The notes below the pieces were generated by a model. That model worked only from the letters and a program-made list of their open reading frames with translations, did not search any database and was not told the DNA's origin. Made by a program: the position numbers and the translations under genes. Shown here piece by piece: positions 5,275 through 5,704 of a stretch of 5,704 nucleotides of DNA (positions within the stretch are counted from its first letter, which is position 1; every line of letters starts with the position of its first letter). This DNA comes from an uncultured Bacteroidales bacterium (lineage in GTDB: Bacteria > Bacteroidota > Bacteroidia > Bacteroidales > P3): contig CAMXAS010000087.1 of NCBI GenBank assembly GCA_947179195.1, forward strand, positions 1 through 5,704, written 5' to 3'.

Positions 5275-5704
5275 ATGAAAAGGTTATTTTCTGTTATCGC
5301 CCTTGCGACTTTGGTTGCGATGTGTTTGGTATCCTGCCAGCAGGACAAGGTCAAATTGCATGAGGCTGTCGGCACGGTTTACATCCCCGAAGGAATAAAG
5401 CCGACGAGTTCGATGGCTGGTGACGGTATCGTTTTCTATGTGGATGAAGATGCTAAGTATGCATTGGTCTGCAGTATGAACGACTTGAAATACGACAACA
5501 CGCCCACTAATATAAAAACCGCCGTATGGGAAAAGAATTTCACATGGAGCGTTTTCGGTTCGGATACGGTTATGGAACGGGATACGGTATGGTGCAAGAT
5601 AAACCGTAGTTTCTGTTATTTTATTGGCAAAGAAGATTCCGTTTCTACCGTTTCGGGTCGTACGGAGCATTTCCTGAAATACAATTTTGAAGAAAGGGAT
5701 TCGA
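5275..5704 (+). CDS. Putative surface lipoprotein, N-terminal part
   Basis: The reading frame stays open to the window end (143 full codons), so the C-terminus is missing. The first 20 residues form a lipoprotein signal: K2-R3, a hydrophobic core, and the lipobox LVSC with C21 as the lipidated residue. The mature protein begins C-Q-Q-D-K; polar and acidic residues right after the cysteine resemble the Bacteroidota lipoprotein export signal that directs proteins to the cell surface, though the match is loose. The rest alternates hydrophobic and polar residues and is rich in aromatic residues, threonine and valine, suggesting beta structure. Cysteines occur at 66, 107 and 114. I do not recognise a domain. 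Its codons look more A/T-rich than those of the upstream genes. It has its own promoter and starts 89 bases after the transporter stop. Confidence 0.75.
   Translation, partial: MKRLFSVIALATLVAMCLVSCQQDKVKLHEAVGTVYIPEGIKPTSSMAGDGIVFYVDEDAKYALVCSMNDLKYDNTPTNIKTAVWEKNFTWSVFGSDTVMERDTVWCKINRSFCYFIGKEDSVSTVSGRTEHFLKYNFEERDS

Noticed and set aside
5284..5670. Minus-strand open frame opposite the lipoprotein
   Set aside because: The plus strand has a promoter, a start and a lipobox signal; the minus frame has none of these.

Overview
The window looks like chromosomal DNA from a Bacteroidota bacterium, most likely order Bacteroidales. The evidence is three copies of the Bacteroidota-type promoter (TTG, 20 bases, TAnnTTTG), little use of Shine-Dalgarno sequences, an N-terminal lipobox followed by polar/acidic residues, a GluP/FucP-type sugar transporter of the kind common in gut Bacteroidales, and GC-rich genes separated by AT-rich spacers. 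A Rikenellaceae/Alistipes-like source would fit the base composition, but this is a guess.

Layout. Bases 1-476 are an AT-rich spacer without a convincing gene. Its left edge carries a leftward promoter, probably for a gene outside the window. Its right edge carries a 14-bp perfect palindrome fused to the nadA promoter. nadA (quinolinate synthase, 509-1471) is followed after 9 bases by a secreted protein built from about 17 YwqK/MORN-variant repeats (1481-3151), so the two probably form an operon. A tRNA-Leu(UAG) gene on the minus strand (3152-3233) directly abuts the stop codon of the repeat protein and converges on it. It shares a 73-base spacer with the divergent rubrerythrin gene (3307-3885). 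An intrinsic-terminator-like hairpin (3908-3946) lies between rubrerythrin and a GluP/FucP-family sugar transporter (3953-5185). A good promoter (5193-5223) then precedes a putative surface lipoprotein that runs off the right end (5275-5704).

How the genes relate. NadA makes quinolinate for NAD synthesis and needs an oxygen-sensitive [4Fe-4S] cluster; rubrerythrin detoxifies peroxide in anaerobes. Both fit an anaerobic lifestyle, but nothing shows that they are co-regulated. The rest looks like ordinary housekeeping and accessory content. No CRISPR array, mobile element, toxin or defence system is visible. The most interesting signals are regulatory: the palindrome on the nadA promoter, and a terminator-like hairpin with two competing 3' arms inside the signal-peptide codons of the repeat protein.
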